Shown here in pieces: positions 19,214-30,312 of a DNA stretch of 64,000 nt; the stretch's first letter is position 1, and every line of letters begins with the position of its first letter. Where the stretch lies: NCBI GenBank assembly GCA_023954015.1, contig JAMLIS010000003.1, positions 124,001 through 188,000 on the forward strand, given 5' to 3'. The notes below the pieces were generated by a model. It was not told where the DNA came from. It saw nothing but the letters and a program-made list of their open reading frames with translations, and made no database searches. The position numbers were made by a program, and so were the translations under genes. This stretch comes from Burkholderiaceae bacterium (GTDB lineage Bacteria > Pseudomonadota > Gammaproteobacteria > Burkholderiales > Burkholderiaceae_E).

Positions 19214-19953
19214 GACTCGAAAACCAGGTCGCACTGGTCACCGGCGCTTCGCGCGGCATCGGCAGGGCGATCGCGCTCGAACTCGCGCGCCAGGGCGCCG
19301 ACGTCGTCGGCACGGCCACCACCGCCGCGGGCGCGCAGGCGATTTCGCACGCTTTCGAGCAGGCCGGCTTGCCCGGTCGCGGACAGGCGCTCGACGTCAC
19401 CGACGCGCCCGCCTGCGAGTCGCTCGTCGAATCGATGATCGGCGACGGACGCGCCCCGGCGATCCTCGTGAACAACGCCGGCATCACGCGCGACAACCTC
19501 GCGCTGCGAATGAAGGACGACGAATGGGGTGCGGTGATCGCGACCAACCTCGATGCCGTGTTCCGCCTCTCGCGCCTGGTGCTGCGGCCGATGACGCGGG
19601 CCCGCTACGGGCGCATCGTGAACATCGGCTCGGTGGTCGGTTCGAGCGGAAACGCCGGCCAGGCGAACTACGCGGCAGCCAAGGCGGGCGTCGCCGGCCT
19701 GGGGCGTGCGCTCGCCCGCGAATTCGCCAGCCGCAACATCACCGTCAACTGCGTCGCGCCGGGTTTCGTGGATACCGACATGACCCGTGCCCTGAGCGAA
19801 GCGCAGACTGCCGCGCTCGTGCAGCAGATACCGGCCGGCCGCTTCGGCCAGCCCGACGACATCGCCGCGGCGGTGGCGTTCCTCGCGTCGCCGCAGGCCG
19901 GCTACATCACCGGCGTCACGTTGCACGTGAACGGCGGCATGTACATGGAGTGA
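19210..19953 (+). CDS. fabG: 3-oxoacyl-ACP reductase
   Basis: A 247-residue short-chain dehydrogenase that reduces 3-oxoacyl-ACP with NADPH. The cofactor motif TGASRGIG is near residue 13, NNAGITRDN follows, and the catalytic Ser-Tyr-Lys lies in [23 protein letters not shown]. The C-terminal [11 protein letters not shown] matches FabG. Translationally coupled to fabD. Confidence 0.96.
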   Translation: MRLENQVALVTGASRGIGRAIALELARQGADVVGTATTAAGAQAISHAFEQAGLPGRGQALDVTDAPACESLVESMIGDGRAPAILVNNAGITRDNLALRMKDDEWGAVIATNLDAVFRLSRLVLRPMTRARYGRIVNIGSVVGSSGNAGQANYAAAKAGVAGLGRALAREFASRNITVNCVAPGFVDTDMTRALSEAQTAALVQQIPAGRFGQPDDIAAAVAFLASPQAGYITGVTLHVNGGMYME

Positions 19954-20023
19954 CGCTGCCGCCGTCGGCGCGCGCCTAGGCCATCCGGTCGAGCGCCGTG
20001 CGCCGATGCGCGCAGCGAAGTGC

Positions 20024-20031
20024 TATACAAT
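20024..20031 (+). promoter_or_regulatory. Candidate -10 region for acpP
   Basis: TATACAAT, 65 bp before the acpP ATG in the 142-bp fabG-acpP gap. An own promoter would allow the high AcpP level that cells need. No strong -35 is visible. Confidence 0.4.
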
Positions 20032-20095
20032 CCGCCGCGCCCGTTTCCCGTTCGAACGAAGGGCACGGCAACCTGAGAGCGAGAGGGAACCCCGA

Positions 20096-20335
20096 ATGGA
20101 AAACATCGAACAACGCGTCAAGAAGATCGTCGCCGAGCAACTCGGCGTCAACGAAGCCGACATCAAGAACGAATCCTCGTTCGTCGACGATCTGGGCGCC
20201 GATTCGCTCGACACGGTCGAGCTGGTGATGGCGCTCGAGGACGAGTTCGAGACCGAGATTCCCGACGAGGAAGCCGAGAAGATCACCACGGTGCAGCAGG
20301 CGATCGACTACGTGAAGGCGAACTCGAAGGCCTGA
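20096..20335 (+). CDS. acpP: Acyl carrier protein
   Basis: A 79-residue acidic carrier of growing acyl chains. The phosphopantetheine site is the Ser in [12 protein letters not shown], preceded by the usual [10 protein letters not shown]. The prosthetic group would be attached by the AcpS encoded at 30309. The start is fixed by homology ([18 protein letters not shown]) and by GAGAGGGA upstream. Confidence 0.97.
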   Translation: MENIEQRVKKIVAEQLGVNEADIKNESSFVDDLGADSLDTVELVMALEDEFETEIPDEEAEKITTVQQAIDYVKANSKA

Positions 20336-20426
20336 TCGTGCAGCGCCGGTCGGGCGCGGCGGGCACGTGCCCCCGGCGCGCGCCGTGTCGTCCGGCACCG
20401 TTTCACTGGACCAGCAGGAGCATCCG

Positions 20427-21662
<1,236 letters not shown>

Positions 21663-21684
21663 TCCGTTCCCGGAGCATGCGCCG

Positions 21685-22206
21685 GTGGCCTTCGCGCTGC
21701 GCATCGATTCCGCGCCGCGCGCATTGCAGCGGCGCCTGCCGGCACTGCTCGCCGTTTTCGCGCTCGCCGCTACGCTCTTCGCGATCGCCTTCGCCGATCC
21801 TTCGCGGCGCGGCGCGCTCGTGCTCGCGTCGCTCGCCTGTTTCGCGTTCGCGCTTGCCCGGTGCCGCCGTACGAAGCGGGCCGGGCTGCTGGAAGGAAGC
21901 CTCAGCATCGACGAGGAGGGACGCGCCGCCTGGGTCGATGCCTTTCGCACCGTTGCCGGCGAGGCGCGTCCGGTGCGCATCGAGCGCTGGAACATGCTGG
22001 GTCCGCTCGCCTGGCTGCGGCTGCGCTTCGAAGGCGATCCGGTTGCCGCCGACGTGATGTTCGCGCGGGGCGATCGCGGCGGCGGCGGCGCCGCCGCCGC
22101 CGAGCGGGGCGAGAACGAATGGCGACGCCTGCGTGCGTGGCTGCTGTGGTACGGTCGCGGTGCCATGCCCGCCGGATCTTCCGGGGCGGCGCGCGTGCGA
22201 CGGTGA
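21685..22206 (+). CDS. Hypothetical membrane protein after fabF
   Basis: A 173-residue protein starting at a GTG. Two hydrophobic helices occupy about residues 18-56 (LPALLAVFALAATLFAIAFA and GALVLASLACFAFALA), followed by a soluble part with WNMLGPLAWLRLRFEG and a C-terminal WRRLRAWLLWYG. The layout resembles the small two-helix proteins found between fabF and rpoE in Betaproteobacteria and the YgfX/CptA group, but I cannot assign it firmly. Its 3' part is rich in GGC repeats. Confidence 0.65.
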   Translation: MAFALRIDSAPRALQRRLPALLAVFALAATLFAIAFADPSRRGALVLASLACFAFALARCRRTKRAGLLEGSLSIDEEGRAAWVDAFRTVAGEARPVRIERWNMLGPLAWLRLRFEGDPVAADVMFARGDRGGGGAAAAERGENEWRRLRAWLLWYGRGAMPAGSSGAARVRR

Positions 22207-22283
22207 TCGTTGTGCGGTGCGAGAAGTCTCACGACGCTTTCGGCTCGTGTTTTGCTGGAATCCCGCTTCGAGGTGCAGACCGT

Positions 22284-23753
22284 ATGAAGAAGCTTCTTGT
22301 CGCGTTCGTGCTGGCGATCGCCGCCGGCGCTGCGATCGGGTGGACGACGCCGTCGCTCGCGCAGCCGGCGTCGCGCCCGCGCCTGCCCGATTTCGCCGAT
22401 CTCGTCGAGAAGGTCGGTCCGGCCGTCGTGAACATCCGCACGACCGAGCGCGCGAACGGCGATCGCTCGCAACTTCCGCAGTTTCCGTTTCCCGACGGGC
22501 TGGACGAAAGCGATCCGTTCTACGATTTCTTCCGCCGCTTCTTCCCGCCGCGGCAACGACCCGGCCCCCGTGCGCCGGGGCGCAGCGGCCAGGGCGAAGA
22601 GGTGCCGCGCGGCATCGGCTCGGGCTTCATCATTTCCGCCGACGGCTACCTTCTCACCAATCATCACGTGGTCGAAGGCGCCGACGACATCTACGTGACG
22701 CTCGCCGACAAGCGCGAGTTGCGCGGCAAGCTGATCGGTTCCGACCGCCGCACCGACGTGGCGCTCGTGAAGGTCGACGCGACGAACCTGCCGTTCATGA
22801 CGATCGGCGACTCCGAGCGCCTGCGCGTGGGCGAATGGGTGCTGGCGATCGGATCGCCGTTCGGGCTGGACAACACCGTCACCGCCGGAATCGTCTCGGC
22901 GAAGAGCCGGGACACGGGCGACTACCTGCCGTTCATCCAGACCGACGTGGCGGTGAATCCCGGCAACTCGGGGGGGCCGCTGATCAATCTCTCCGGAGAA
23001 GTCATCGGAATCAACTCGCAGATCTACAGCCGCACCGGCGGTTTCATGGGGATCTCTTTCGCGATTCCGATCGACGAGGTGATGCGCGTGGTCGAGCAAC
23101 TGCGGGCCACGGGCAGGGTCGTTCGCGGGCGAATCGGCGTGGGCATCTCGGAGGTCACCCGCGACGTTGCCGGGCCGCTCGGACTGGATCGACCCTCCGG
23201 CGCGCTGGTGCGCAGCATCGAGCAGGGCGGGCCGGCGGAGAATGCGGGACTCGAAGTCGGCGACATCATCCTGAAGTTCGACGGCAAGACGATCGATCGA
23301 TCGAGCGACCTGCCGCGCATGGTCGGCGCGACCCGACCGGGATCGACGGTGCCGATCGAGGTGTGGCGCCGCGGCGAAAGGAAGCAGCTGCGCGTCACGG
23401 TCGCCGAGCTCGAACCCGAACGTACGGCGCGCTCGCGCTCGGGCGAGCCCCAACGCGGCGATCAGCCGCCGGCGGTCAACTCGCTGGGGCTCGCCGTCTC
23501 CGACCTGCCGGAGCAGCAGAAGCAGCGGTTGCGCGTGCGCGGGGGCGTCGTCGTCGATGTCGCCGAAGGTCCGGCTGCGCGGGCCGGGATCCGCCAGGGC
23601 GACATCCTGCTGACGCTCAACAACGAGGAGATCTCGAACGCGCGGCGTTTCGCCGAGCTCGTGGCCAAGCTCGATCCGTCGAAGGCAGCGGTGCTGCTGG
23701 TGCGGCGCGGCGATTCGGCGCAGTTCGTGCCCCTGCGGCCCGAGGCACGCTGA
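22284..23753 (+). CDS. mucD: DegP/MucD-family periplasmic serine protease
   Basis: A 489-residue HtrA-type protease and chaperone for misfolded envelope proteins. A signal peptide covers residues 1-26. The catalytic triad is His128 (LTNHHVVEG), Asp158 (RRTDVALVK) and Ser229 (NPGNSGGPL). Two PDZ domains follow (IGVGISEVTRDVAG onward, and LGLAVSDLPEQQ onward). The linker near residue 85-100 is Pro/Arg-rich. In related genomes rpoE-rseA-rseB precede this gene; here they do not. Confidence 0.93.
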   Translation: MKKLLVAFVLAIAAGAAIGWTTPSLAQPASRPRLPDFADLVEKVGPAVVNIRTTERANGDRSQLPQFPFPDGLDESDPFYDFFRRFFPPRQRPGPRAPGRSGQGEEVPRGIGSGFIISADGYLLTNHHVVEGADDIYVTLADKRELRGKLIGSDRRTDVALVKVDATNLPFMTIGDSERLRVGEWVLAIGSPFGLDNTVTAGIVSAKSRDTGDYLPFIQTDVAVNPGNSGGPLINLSGEVIGINSQIYSRTGGFMGISFAIPIDEVMRVVEQLRATGRVVRGRIGVGISEVTRDVAGPLGLDRPSGALVRSIEQGGPAENAGLEVGDIILKFDGKTIDRSSDLPRMVGATRPGSTVPIEVWRRGERKQLRVTVAELEPERTARSRSGEPQRGDQPPAVNSLGLAVSDLPEQQKQRLRVRGGVVVDVAEGPAARAGIRQGDILLTLNNEEISNARRFAELVAKLDPSKAAVLLVRRGDSAQFVPLRPEAR

Positions 23754-23866
23754 CGGGTTTCGTCGCACCCGCGCCCGGGGATTCGCCACCGACGGCTCGA
23801 CGGTCCCGGACCGGGGCGCCGGCGCGGCGAGCCGTGGCCGGGCGTCGGAACAAACGCGGGGACTGA

Positions 23867-23872
23867 TAAAAT
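23867..23872 (+). promoter_or_regulatory. Candidate -10 box for lepA operon
   Basis: TAAAAT (five of six) in the 242-bp mucD-lepA gap, 124 bp before the lepA start. No strong -35 at 16-18 bp. The rest of the gap is featureless GC-rich sequence. Confidence 0.3.
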
Positions 23873-23995
23873 CGTCTGTTTGCCCGCGCCGGTGCGCGTC
23901 GACACGCACCGGACGCCGGCCCCGGCGACTTCCTTCTCCCCGCGCCATCGACTGCTGCACGCATGCAGGCGGGCGAGCGGGGCTTCACGGCTTCG

Positions 23996-25789
23996 ATGCA
24001 GCACATTCGCAACTTCTCCATCATCGCGCATATCGATCACGGCAAATCGACGCTCGCCGATCGGCTGATCCAGCGTTGCGGCGGCCTGAGCGACCGGGAG
24101 ATGGCGGAGCAGGTGCTCGACTCGATGGCGCTCGAGCGCGAGCGCGGCATCACGATCAAGGCGCAGACGGCGGCGCTGCAGTACGCGGCGCGCGACGGAA
24201 GGATCTATGCGCTGAACCTGATCGACACGCCCGGACACGTCGACTTCTCCTACGAGGTGAGCCGGTCGCTGTCGGCCTGCGAAGGGGCGTTGCTCGTCGT
24301 CGACGCGTCGCAGGGCGTCGAGGCGCAGACGGTGGCCAACTGCTATACGGCGATCGACCTGGGCGTCGAGGTGGTGCCGGTGCTCAACAAGATCGACCTT
24401 CCGCAGGCCGATCCGGACACCGCCGCCGCCGAGATCGAGGACGTGATCGGCATCGACGCGAGCGATGCGATCCGCGCGAGCGCAAAGACCGGCGAGGGCA
24501 TCGACGACATCCTCGAGGCGATCGTCGCGCGCGTTCCGCCGCCGAAGGGCGACGCCGAAGCGCCGCTACAGGCACTGATCATCGATTCGTGGTTCGACAA
24601 CTACGTCGGCGTCGTGATGCTCGTGCGCGTCTTCAACGGCGTGTTGCGCACGCGCGAGCGCATCCGGCTGATGGCCACGGGCGCCGTGCACAACTGCGAG
24701 CAACTCGGCGTGTTCACGCCGAAGGCGAGTTCGCGCGACGCGCTGGAAACCGGTGCGGTCGGCTACGTGATCACCGGAATCAAGGAGTTGAAGGCGGCCA
24801 AGGTCGGCGACACGATCACGCTTGCCGCGCGGCCCGCGCCGAAACCGCTGCCCGGCTTTCGCGAGATCAAGCCTTCGGTGTTCGCCGGACTGTACCCGGT
24901 GGAGGCCAACCAGTTCGAGGCGATGCGCGAGGCGCTCGAGAAGCTGCAGTTGAACGACGCATCGCTGCAGTTCGAGCCCGAGGTGTCGCAGGCGCTGGGT
25001 TTCGGCTTCCGATGCGGTTTCCTCGGGCTGCTGCACATGGACATCGTGCAGGAACGGCTCGAGCGCGAGTTCGACATGGAGCTCGTCACGACGGCACCCA
25101 CCGTCGTCTACGAGGTGATGCTGCGCGACGGCGAGGTGCTTCGCGTCGAGAATCCGTCGAAGATGCCCGAGCCGTCGAAGATCGAGCAGATCCGCGAGCC
25201 GATCGTCACCGTCACCATCTTCACGCCGCAGGAGTACGTCGGCGCGATCATGACGCTGTGCACCGGCAAGCGCGGCGTGCAGCGCAATCTCGCCTACCAC
25301 GGTCGCCAGGTGCAACTCACCTACGAGCTGCCGATGAACGAGATCGTGCTCGATTTCTTCGACAAGCTGAAGTCCACCTCGCGCGGCTATGCGTCGATGG
25401 ACTACGAATTCCTCGAGTACCGAGCCTCGGACGTCGTCAAGATGGACATTCTCGTCAACAACGAGAAGGTCGATGCACTCTCGCTGATCGTCCATCGCAG
25501 CGTCTCGCAGAGCCGCGGCCGCGAGGTGGTCGCGAAGATGCGCGAGCTGATCCCGCGGCAGATGTACGACGTGGCGATCCAGGCGGCGATCGGCGCGAAC
25601 ATCATCGCGCGCGAGAACGTCAAGGCACTGCGCAAGAACGTGCTCGCCAAGTGCTACGGCGGCGATATCACGCGCAAGAAGAAGCTGCTCGAGAAGCAGA
25701 AGGCCGGCAAGAAACGGATGAAGCAGGTGGGCAGCGTGGAGATTCCGCAGGAGGCCTTCCTCGCCGTGCTGCAGATCGAGGATAGATGA
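23996..25789 (+). CDS. lepA: Elongation factor 4 (LepA)
   Basis: A 597-residue ribosome-bound GTPase that back-translocates or assists ribosome function under stress. G1 is [10 protein letters not shown]3 DTPGHVDF, G4 NKIDLP. The C-terminal LepA-specific domain ends [15 protein letters not shown]. The ATG at 23996 gives the family N-terminus ([18 protein letters not shown]) and near-identical length to E. coli LepA (599); an ATG at 23963 would add 11 residues. Its stop overlaps an 11-codon mini-ORF that reaches lepB. Confidence 0.96.
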   Translation: MQHIRNFSIIAHIDHGKSTLADRLIQRCGGLSDREMAEQVLDSMALERERGITIKAQTAALQYAARDGRIYALNLIDTPGHVDFSYEVSRSLSACEGALLVVDASQGVEAQTVANCYTAIDLGVEVVPVLNKIDLPQADPDTAAAEIEDVIGIDASDAIRASAKTGEGIDDILEAIVARVPPPKGDAEAPLQALIIDSWFDNYVGVVMLVRVFNGVLRTRERIRLMATGAVHNCEQLGVFTPKASSRDALETGAVGYVITGIKELKAAKVGDTITLAARPAPKPLPGFREIKPSVFAGLYPVEANQFEAMREALEKLQLNDASLQFEPEVSQALGFGFRCGFLGLLHMDIVQERLEREFDMELVTTAPTVVYEVMLRDGEVLRVENPSKMPEPSKIEQIREPIVTVTIFTPQEYVGAIMTLCTGKRGVQRNLAYHGRQVQLTYELPMNEIVLDFFDKLKSTSRGYASMDYEFLEYRASDVVKMDILVNNEKVDALSLIVHRSVSQSRGREVVAKMRELIPRQMYDVAIQAAIGANIIARENVKALRKNVLAKCYGGDITRKKKLLEKQKAGKKRMKQVGSVEIPQEAFLAVLQIEDR

Positions 25790-25821
25790 TGAATCGCACG
25801 ATCTATTTCGAAAAAAGATGA
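25786..25821 (+). other. 11-codon mini-ORF interlocked between lepA and lepB
   Basis: The frame ATG at 25786 to TGA at 25819 encodes [11 protein letters not shown]. Its start overlaps the lepA stop (ATGA) and its stop overlaps the lepB start (ATGA). The codons are AT-rich compared with both neighbours and include a run of six A. Whether it is translated is unknown; the double overlap is what suggests coupling. Confidence 0.45.
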
Positions 25822-26714
25822 ATTTCGCGCTGATCCTCTTCCTGCTGCTCGTCGTGACTTTCGTCGCGTGGCTGGCCGACCGCTTCGTCTTCCGCTGGCG
25901 GCGCAAGCGTCAGGCCGACGCCGCCGTGGCGGAGTTCGATCGGACCGCCGGGGTGGGGCTCCACCGGTCGGCCGGGTCGACCGCGGTCGCCGCCGAGCGC
26001 GAGGCGCTGCGCGCCCGGCGGATGCGCCAGCCGCTGTGGCTCGAATACACCGCCGGTCTCTTTCCGGTGATCCTGGTCGTCTTCGTGCTGCGCTCGTTCG
26101 TCGCCGAGCCGTTCAAGATCCCCTCCGAGTCGATGCTGCCCACCCTGGTGGTCGGCGACCTGATCCTGGTCAACAAGTTCGTCTACGGGCTGCGCCTGCC
26201 CGTGATCCATACGAAAGTGGTCGAGGTCGGCGAACCGCAGCGCGGCGACGTGATGGTCTTCCGCTTTCCGCAGGATCCGTCGGTCGACTACATCAAGCGG
26301 GTGATCGGGCTGCCGGGCGACACGGTGAGCTACCAGAACAAGCGGCTGACGATCAACGGACAGCAGGTGCCGCTCGAGCCGGCCGGCGAGTTCGAGGATG
26401 CCCGCAAGCTGAGCCTGTACCCGCAGTATTCAGAAAGAATCGGAGATGTCACGCATAAGGTATTGACAGATTTGGAAAAACCGTCTGACATTCAACCTGT
26501 GTTCCGCTTCCCGAACTTCGAAAACTGCCGTTACTCGGCGGGCGGGGTGACATGCACGGTGCCGCCCGGTCACTATTTCATGATGGGCGACAACCGCGAA
26601 AACAGCCTGGACAGCCGCTTCTGGGGCTTCGTTCCGGAGGCGAACATCGTCGGCAAGGCGTTCTTCATCTGGATGAACTTCACCGACCTCGGGCGCATCG
26701 GACGCTTCCAATGA
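25818..26714 (+). CDS. lepB: Signal peptidase I
   Basis: A 298-residue membrane protease that removes signal peptides. Helices lie at residues 2-20 and about 76-98. The catalytic Ser105 is in IPSESMLPTL and Lys160 in DYIKRVIGLPGD; the C-terminal MGDNRENSLDSR box is intact. The ATG overlaps the stop of a mini-ORF. Bases 26427-26505, about codons 204-230, are strikingly AT-rich with rare codons (AGA, GTA, ACA), unlike the rest of the gene. The stop overlaps the next gene's ATG. Confidence 0.95.
   Translation: MNFALILFLLLVVTFVAWLADRFVFRWRRKRQADAAVAEFDRTAGVGLHRSAGSTAVAAEREALRARRMRQPLWLEYTAGLFPVILVVFVLRSFVAEPFKIPSESMLPTLVVGDLILVNKFVYGLRLPVIHTKVVEVGEPQRGDVMVFRFPQDPSVDYIKRVIGLPGDTVSYQNKRLTINGQQVPLEPAGEFEDARKLSLYPQYSERIGDVTHKVLTDLEKPSDIQPVFRFPNFENCRYSAGGVTCTVPPGHYFMMGDNRENSLDSRFWGFVPEANIVGKAFFIWMNFTDLGRIGRFQ
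26427..26505. other. 79-bp AT-rich patch within lepB
   Basis: By my count 32 of 79 bases are G or C (about 40%), against roughly two-thirds in the surroundings. The reading frame stays open and the encoded peptide fits the family, so it is not an insertion breaking the gene. It contains TTGACA at 26463, a perfect -35 hexamer, with a poor TGACAT 17 bp downstream. Confidence 0.7.
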
Positions 26715-27097
26715 ATCGAACTCGCGCTTCCTTTCCCGTGCCGCGGCGCAGACAGGCGGGGCTGTCGCTGCTCGGCCTGCTGCTGGCGGCGTTCGTCGTC
26801 GTCGTCGTCGCGCTGGTGGTGCTGCGCGTCGTTCCGTCGGCCCTCGAGTACCGGGCGATCGTCAGCGCGGTGAACAAGATCGGCAGCAGCGGCGCGAGCA
26901 CGCCGCACGACGTCCGGGTGGCCTTCGATCGTTTCGCTGCGGTCGACGACATCCAGTCGATCTCCGGCAAGGACCTGCAGGTCGAACGGCGACCCGACGG
27001 CACGATGTCCGTGTCTTTCCAGTACGAAAAGCGCATTCCGCTGTACGGGCCTGCGTCGCTGGTCATCGACTACCAGGGCTCGAATCGCGTGCACTGA
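26711..27097 (+). CDS. DUF4845 single-pass membrane protein
   Basis: A 128-residue protein with one long N-terminal helix ([20 protein letters not shown]) after a basic segment, resembling a prepilin-type leader ([11 protein letters not shown]). The remaining periplasmic part ends [13 protein letters not shown]4845 proteins sit between lepB and rnc throughout Betaproteobacteria; their function is not known. It overlaps lepB by 4 bp and precedes rnc by 7 bp. Confidence 0.85.
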   Translation: MNRTRASFPVPRRRQAGLSLLGLLLAAFVVVVVALVVLRVVPSALEYRAIVSAVNKIGSSGASTPHDVRVAFDRFAAVDDIQSISGKDLQVERRPDGTMSVSFQYEKRIPLYGPASLVIDYQGSNRVH

Positions 27098-27104
27098 CAC
27101 AGCC

Positions 27105-27911
27105 ATGAGCCTCGACGACCTGCAGCAGCAACTCGGCCATCGGTTCGCCGATCCTGCGTTGCTGCGGCAGGCGCTCACGCATCGCAGTCATGGCCAGCCG
27201 AACAACGAGCGACTCGAATTCCTCGGCGATTCGGTGTTGAACTGCGTCGTCGCCGCGATGCTCTACCGGCATTTCGCGCGCATCGACGAGGGCGATCTCT
27301 CCCGGTTGCGGGCGAATCTCGTCAAGCAGCAGTCGCTCGTCGAGATCGCGCAGCGCCTCGGACTGAGTGCGCACCTGCGTCTCGGCGAGGGCGAGGCGCG
27401 CAGCGGCGGCTTTCGCCGCCCGTCGATCCTCGGCGACACCGTCGAGGCGATCGTCGGCGCCGTTTTCCTCGATGCCGGGTTCGACGCGGCGCAGGCGATG
27501 ATCGTCGCGCTCTACGAACCGATCCTGAAGACGGTCGATCCGAAGACGCTCGGCAAGGATGCGAAGACGCTGCTGCAGGAATACCTGCAGGGCAGGAAGC
27601 TGCCGTTGCCGGTGTACTCGGTCGTCGCCACGCACGGGGCGGCGCACAGCCAGCTCTTCGAAGTCGAGTGCGCCATTCCGAAGCTGCAGATCCACGTGCT
27701 CGGCAGCGGGGCGAGCCGGCGAGCCGCCGAGCAGGCTGCGGCGCGCGGCGCGCTCGAAGCGGCGCAGGCGAAGGTTTCCGCGCGGCGTCCGCGCGTGCGT
27801 ACGAGCCGGCCGGCGCCGGCAGAAGACACGCACGATGCGGGCGCGCCGCGCGAGTCGGCCGGCGAAGACGCGCGCGACGCGCTCGATGCCCGTCGGGCCC
27901 GCGCTGCCTGA
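27105..27911 (+). CDS. rnc: Ribonuclease III
   Basis: A 268-residue double-strand-specific RNase. The catalytic signature [12 protein letters not shown] is at residues 36-47, the second acidic site in [18 protein letters not shown], and a dsRNA-binding domain covers about 155-225. The C-terminus carries an extra 40-residue charged tail after the usual end. It is 25 bp from era, the usual pair for rRNA maturation. Confidence 0.95.
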   Translation: MSLDDLQQQLGHRFADPALLRQALTHRSHGQPNNERLEFLGDSVLNCVVAAMLYRHFARIDEGDLSRLRANLVKQQSLVEIAQRLGLSAHLRLGEGEARSGGFRRPSILGDTVEAIVGAVFLDAGFDAAQAMIVALYEPILKTVDPKTLGKDAKTLLQEYLQGRKLPLPVYSVVATHGAAHSQLFEVECAIPKLQIHVLGSGASRRAAEQAAARGALEAAQAKVSARRPRVRTSRPAPAEDTHDAGAPRESAGEDARDALDARRARAA

Positions 27912-27935
27912 TCCGCGCCGGGGCTTCCCGCTTCG

Positions 27936-28814
27936 ATGTTCCGTTGCGGCACCGTCGCCCTCGTCGGGCGTCCGAACGTGGGCAAGTCCACGCTGCTCAA
28001 CCGCCTGGTCGGGCAGAAGCTGTCGATCACCTCCGATCGGGCGCAGACGACGCGCCACCGCATCGTCGGCATCGTGCACCGCCCCGATGCACAACTGCTC
28101 TTCCTCGACAGTCCGGGCTACCAGACACGCGTAGGCGGGCCGATGAATCGCGTGCTCAATCGCACCGCGATGCAGGTGGCGAGCGACGCCGACGTCGTCG
28201 TGCTGGTCTGCGATGCGCGCAACTGGACCGCGACCGACGCGCGCATCGCACAGGCATTGCCCGTCGATCGACCGGTGCTGCTCGCGATGAACAAGGTCGA
28301 TCTCCTGAAGGACAAGGAGCGGCTGCTGCCGACGATCGACCGCGCGCGACAGGCGCGCGCCTTCGACGAAATCGTTCCGTTGAGCGCGCGCAGCGGACGC
28401 CAGGTCGACGTGCTTCTCGACGCCTGCGCGAAACGGCTGCCCGAGGCACCACCGCTGTACGACGCCGATGCGCTCACCGACCGCAGCGAGCGTTTCCTGG
28501 CCGCCGAGACGATCCGCGAGAAGCTGTTCCGCCAGCTCGGCGACGAGTTGCCGTACGAGAGCACCGTGGAGATCGAGCGTTTCGAGGAGCTGCCCGATCT
28601 GCGACGCATCCACGCGGCGATCGTCGTCGATCGCGCGGCGCAGCGGCCGATCGTGATCGGCGCGCGAGGGGAGCGCATCAAGCGCATCGCCACCGACGCG
28701 CGCCTGGACCTCGAACGCCTGCTCGGCACGAAGGTCTTCCTCGAACTCTTCGTCAAGGTGAAGTCGGGCTGGGCGGGCAGCGAGCAGAGCCTCCGAAGCT
28801 ATGGCTACGAATAG
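27936..28814 (+). CDS. era: GTPase Era
   Basis: A 292-residue GTPase that helps 16S rRNA maturation and 30S assembly. G1 GRPNVGKST, G3 DSPGY, G4 NKVD are present, and the C-terminal KH domain contains IVIGARGERIKRIATDAR. It overlaps recO by 14 bp. The ATG was chosen since the G1 loop then lies at the usual distance. Confidence 0.95.
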   Translation: MFRCGTVALVGRPNVGKSTLLNRLVGQKLSITSDRAQTTRHRIVGIVHRPDAQLLFLDSPGYQTRVGGPMNRVLNRTAMQVASDADVVVLVCDARNWTATDARIAQALPVDRPVLLAMNKVDLLKDKERLLPTIDRARQARAFDEIVPLSARSGRQVDVLLDACAKRLPEAPPLYDADALTDRSERFLAAETIREKLFRQLGDELPYESTVEIERFEELPDLRRIHAAIVVDRAAQRPIVIGARGERIKRIATDARLDLERLLGTKVFLELFVKVKSGWAGSEQSLRSYGYE

Positions 28815-29508
28815 CCGGGACGAGCCGGCCTGGCTGCTGCACTCGACTCCGTATCGCGAGACGAGCCTGGTCGTCGACCTGTTCACGCGCGAACACGGCC
28901 GCATTGCCGCCGTCGCCAAGGGCGCCAAGCGGCCGCGCTCGAGCCTGCGCGCGGTCCTGCTGCAGTTCCAGCCGCTGCGCGTGTCGTGGACCGGCCGGCG
29001 CGAACTGCGCACGCTGACGGGTGCCGAGTGGAGCGGGGGGGTCGATGCACCGCGCGGCGACGCGCTGCTGTGCGCGTTCTACCTGAACGAGCTGCTGATG
29101 CGGCTGCTCGCGCGCGAGGATCCGCATCCGCTGCTGTTCGATGCCTACGGCGAGGCGCTGTCGCAGCTCGGGACGCGCCTGTCGCTGGACGAGGCGCTGC
29201 GCCGCTTCGAATGGACGCTGCTGCGCGAGATCGGCTATGCCCCGGACCTCGGGCACGATGCGGCGCGTGCGCCGATCGACCCCGCTCGCTGCTACGGCTG
29301 GCGGCCGGGCGAGGGCTTCGTCGCGCGCGATTGCGTTTCGCCCGACAGCGTGTCGGGCCTCGTGCTGCAGGAGCTCGCCGAGGGACGCCACGGGTCGGTT
29401 GCGACTCGACAACAGGCAAAATACCTCACGCGCGCGATCCTGTCGCACCACCTCGACGGCGCGCCGCTGAGTACCCGGCAGATCCTGATCGACCTGCAGA
29501 AGCTCTGA
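28801..29508 (+). CDS. recO: DNA repair protein RecO
   Basis: A 235-residue recombination mediator that helps load RecA with RecF/RecR. The N-terminal OB fold carries AWLLHSTPYRETSLVVDLFTREHG. The rest is helical, with LLREIGYAPDL and a C-terminal LSTRQILIDLQKL. The zinc-binding Cys residues found in some RecO are absent. Start overlaps era. Confidence 0.93.
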   Translation: MATNSRDEPAWLLHSTPYRETSLVVDLFTREHGRIAAVAKGAKRPRSSLRAVLLQFQPLRVSWTGRRELRTLTGAEWSGGVDAPRGDALLCAFYLNELLMRLLAREDPHPLLFDAYGEALSQLGTRLSLDEALRRFEWTLLREIGYAPDLGHDAARAPIDPARCYGWRPGEGFVARDCVSPDSVSGLVLQELAEGRHGSVATRQQAKYLTRAILSHHLDGAPLSTRQILIDLQKL

Positions 29509-29553
29509 GCCGCCCACATTCCGTCGTTGCCATTCCCGGAGATCGTCCCCCAC

Positions 29554-30312
29554 ATGATCGAGCTCGGCGTCAACATCGACCATGTCGCCACCGTGCGCCA
29601 GGCGCGTCGTACCTACGAACCCGATCCGGTATGGGCTGCGGTGGAGGCGCACCTGGGCGGAGCCGACGGCATCACGGTGCACCTCAGGGAGGATCGCCGC
29701 CACGTGCTCGACGAAGACGTGCGGCGGCTGCGTGAACTGACGCACATCAAGCTGAACCTCGAGATGGCCCCTACCGACGAGATGCTGCGCATCGCGCTCG
29801 ACCTGCGACCGGAGATGGCGATGCTGGTTCCGGAAGGGCGCCAGGAGGTGACGACCGAAGGCGGGCTGGACATCGCCGCGCAGTCCGACCGGCTGCGGGA
29901 CGTCGTCGCGGCGCTCGCCGAAGGCGGCATCGTCACCAGCGTGTTCATCGATGCCGATCCGGGACAGGTCGATGCGGCTGCGGCGATCGGGGCCCGCGTG
30001 TGCGAGGTACACACGGGCCCCTACGCGCACGCCTTCCATTCGCAGGGACGCGACCCCGAGGCCGCGCCGGTGGTCGCCGAGCTCTCCCGCATCGCCGGCG
30101 TCGGCGAGGCGATTCGCGCGCGGGGCATGCGCTTCAATGCCGGGCACGCGCTCAACTACTTCAACGTGCAGCCGGTCGCGGCGCTCGAAGGCGTGCGCGA
30201 GCTGCACATCGGGCACGCGATCGTCTCGCGCGCGCTGTTCGTCGGGATGCGCGAGGCGGTGCGCGAGATGAAGCGGTTGATCCGGGAGGCGGCCGCGGGC
30301 GGCACGAGATGA
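29554..30312 (+). CDS. pdxJ: Pyridoxine 5'-phosphate synthase
   Basis: A 252-residue TIM-barrel enzyme that condenses aminoacetone phosphate and deoxyxylulose phosphate into vitamin B6. The N-terminus MIELGVNIDHVATVRQARR, HLREDRRH, EMAPTDEM, and GHALNYFNVQPV are family marks. ATG at 29554 fits the family start; a TTG at 29527 is possible. Stop overlaps acpS start. Confidence 0.95.
   Translation: MIELGVNIDHVATVRQARRTYEPDPVWAAVEAHLGGADGITVHLREDRRHVLDEDVRRLRELTHIKLNLEMAPTDEMLRIALDLRPEMAMLVPEGRQEVTTEGGLDIAAQSDRLRDVVAALAEGGIVTSVFIDADPGQVDAAAAIGARVCEVHTGPYAHAFHSQGRDPEAAPVVAELSRIAGVGEAIRARGMRFNAGHALNYFNVQPVAALEGVRELHIGHAIVSRALFVGMREAVREMKRLIREAAAGGTR

Noticed and set aside
20350..20390. Rho-independent terminator after acpP
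   Set aside because: A palindrome GGGCACGTGCCC is present, but there is no loop of suitable size and no T-run.
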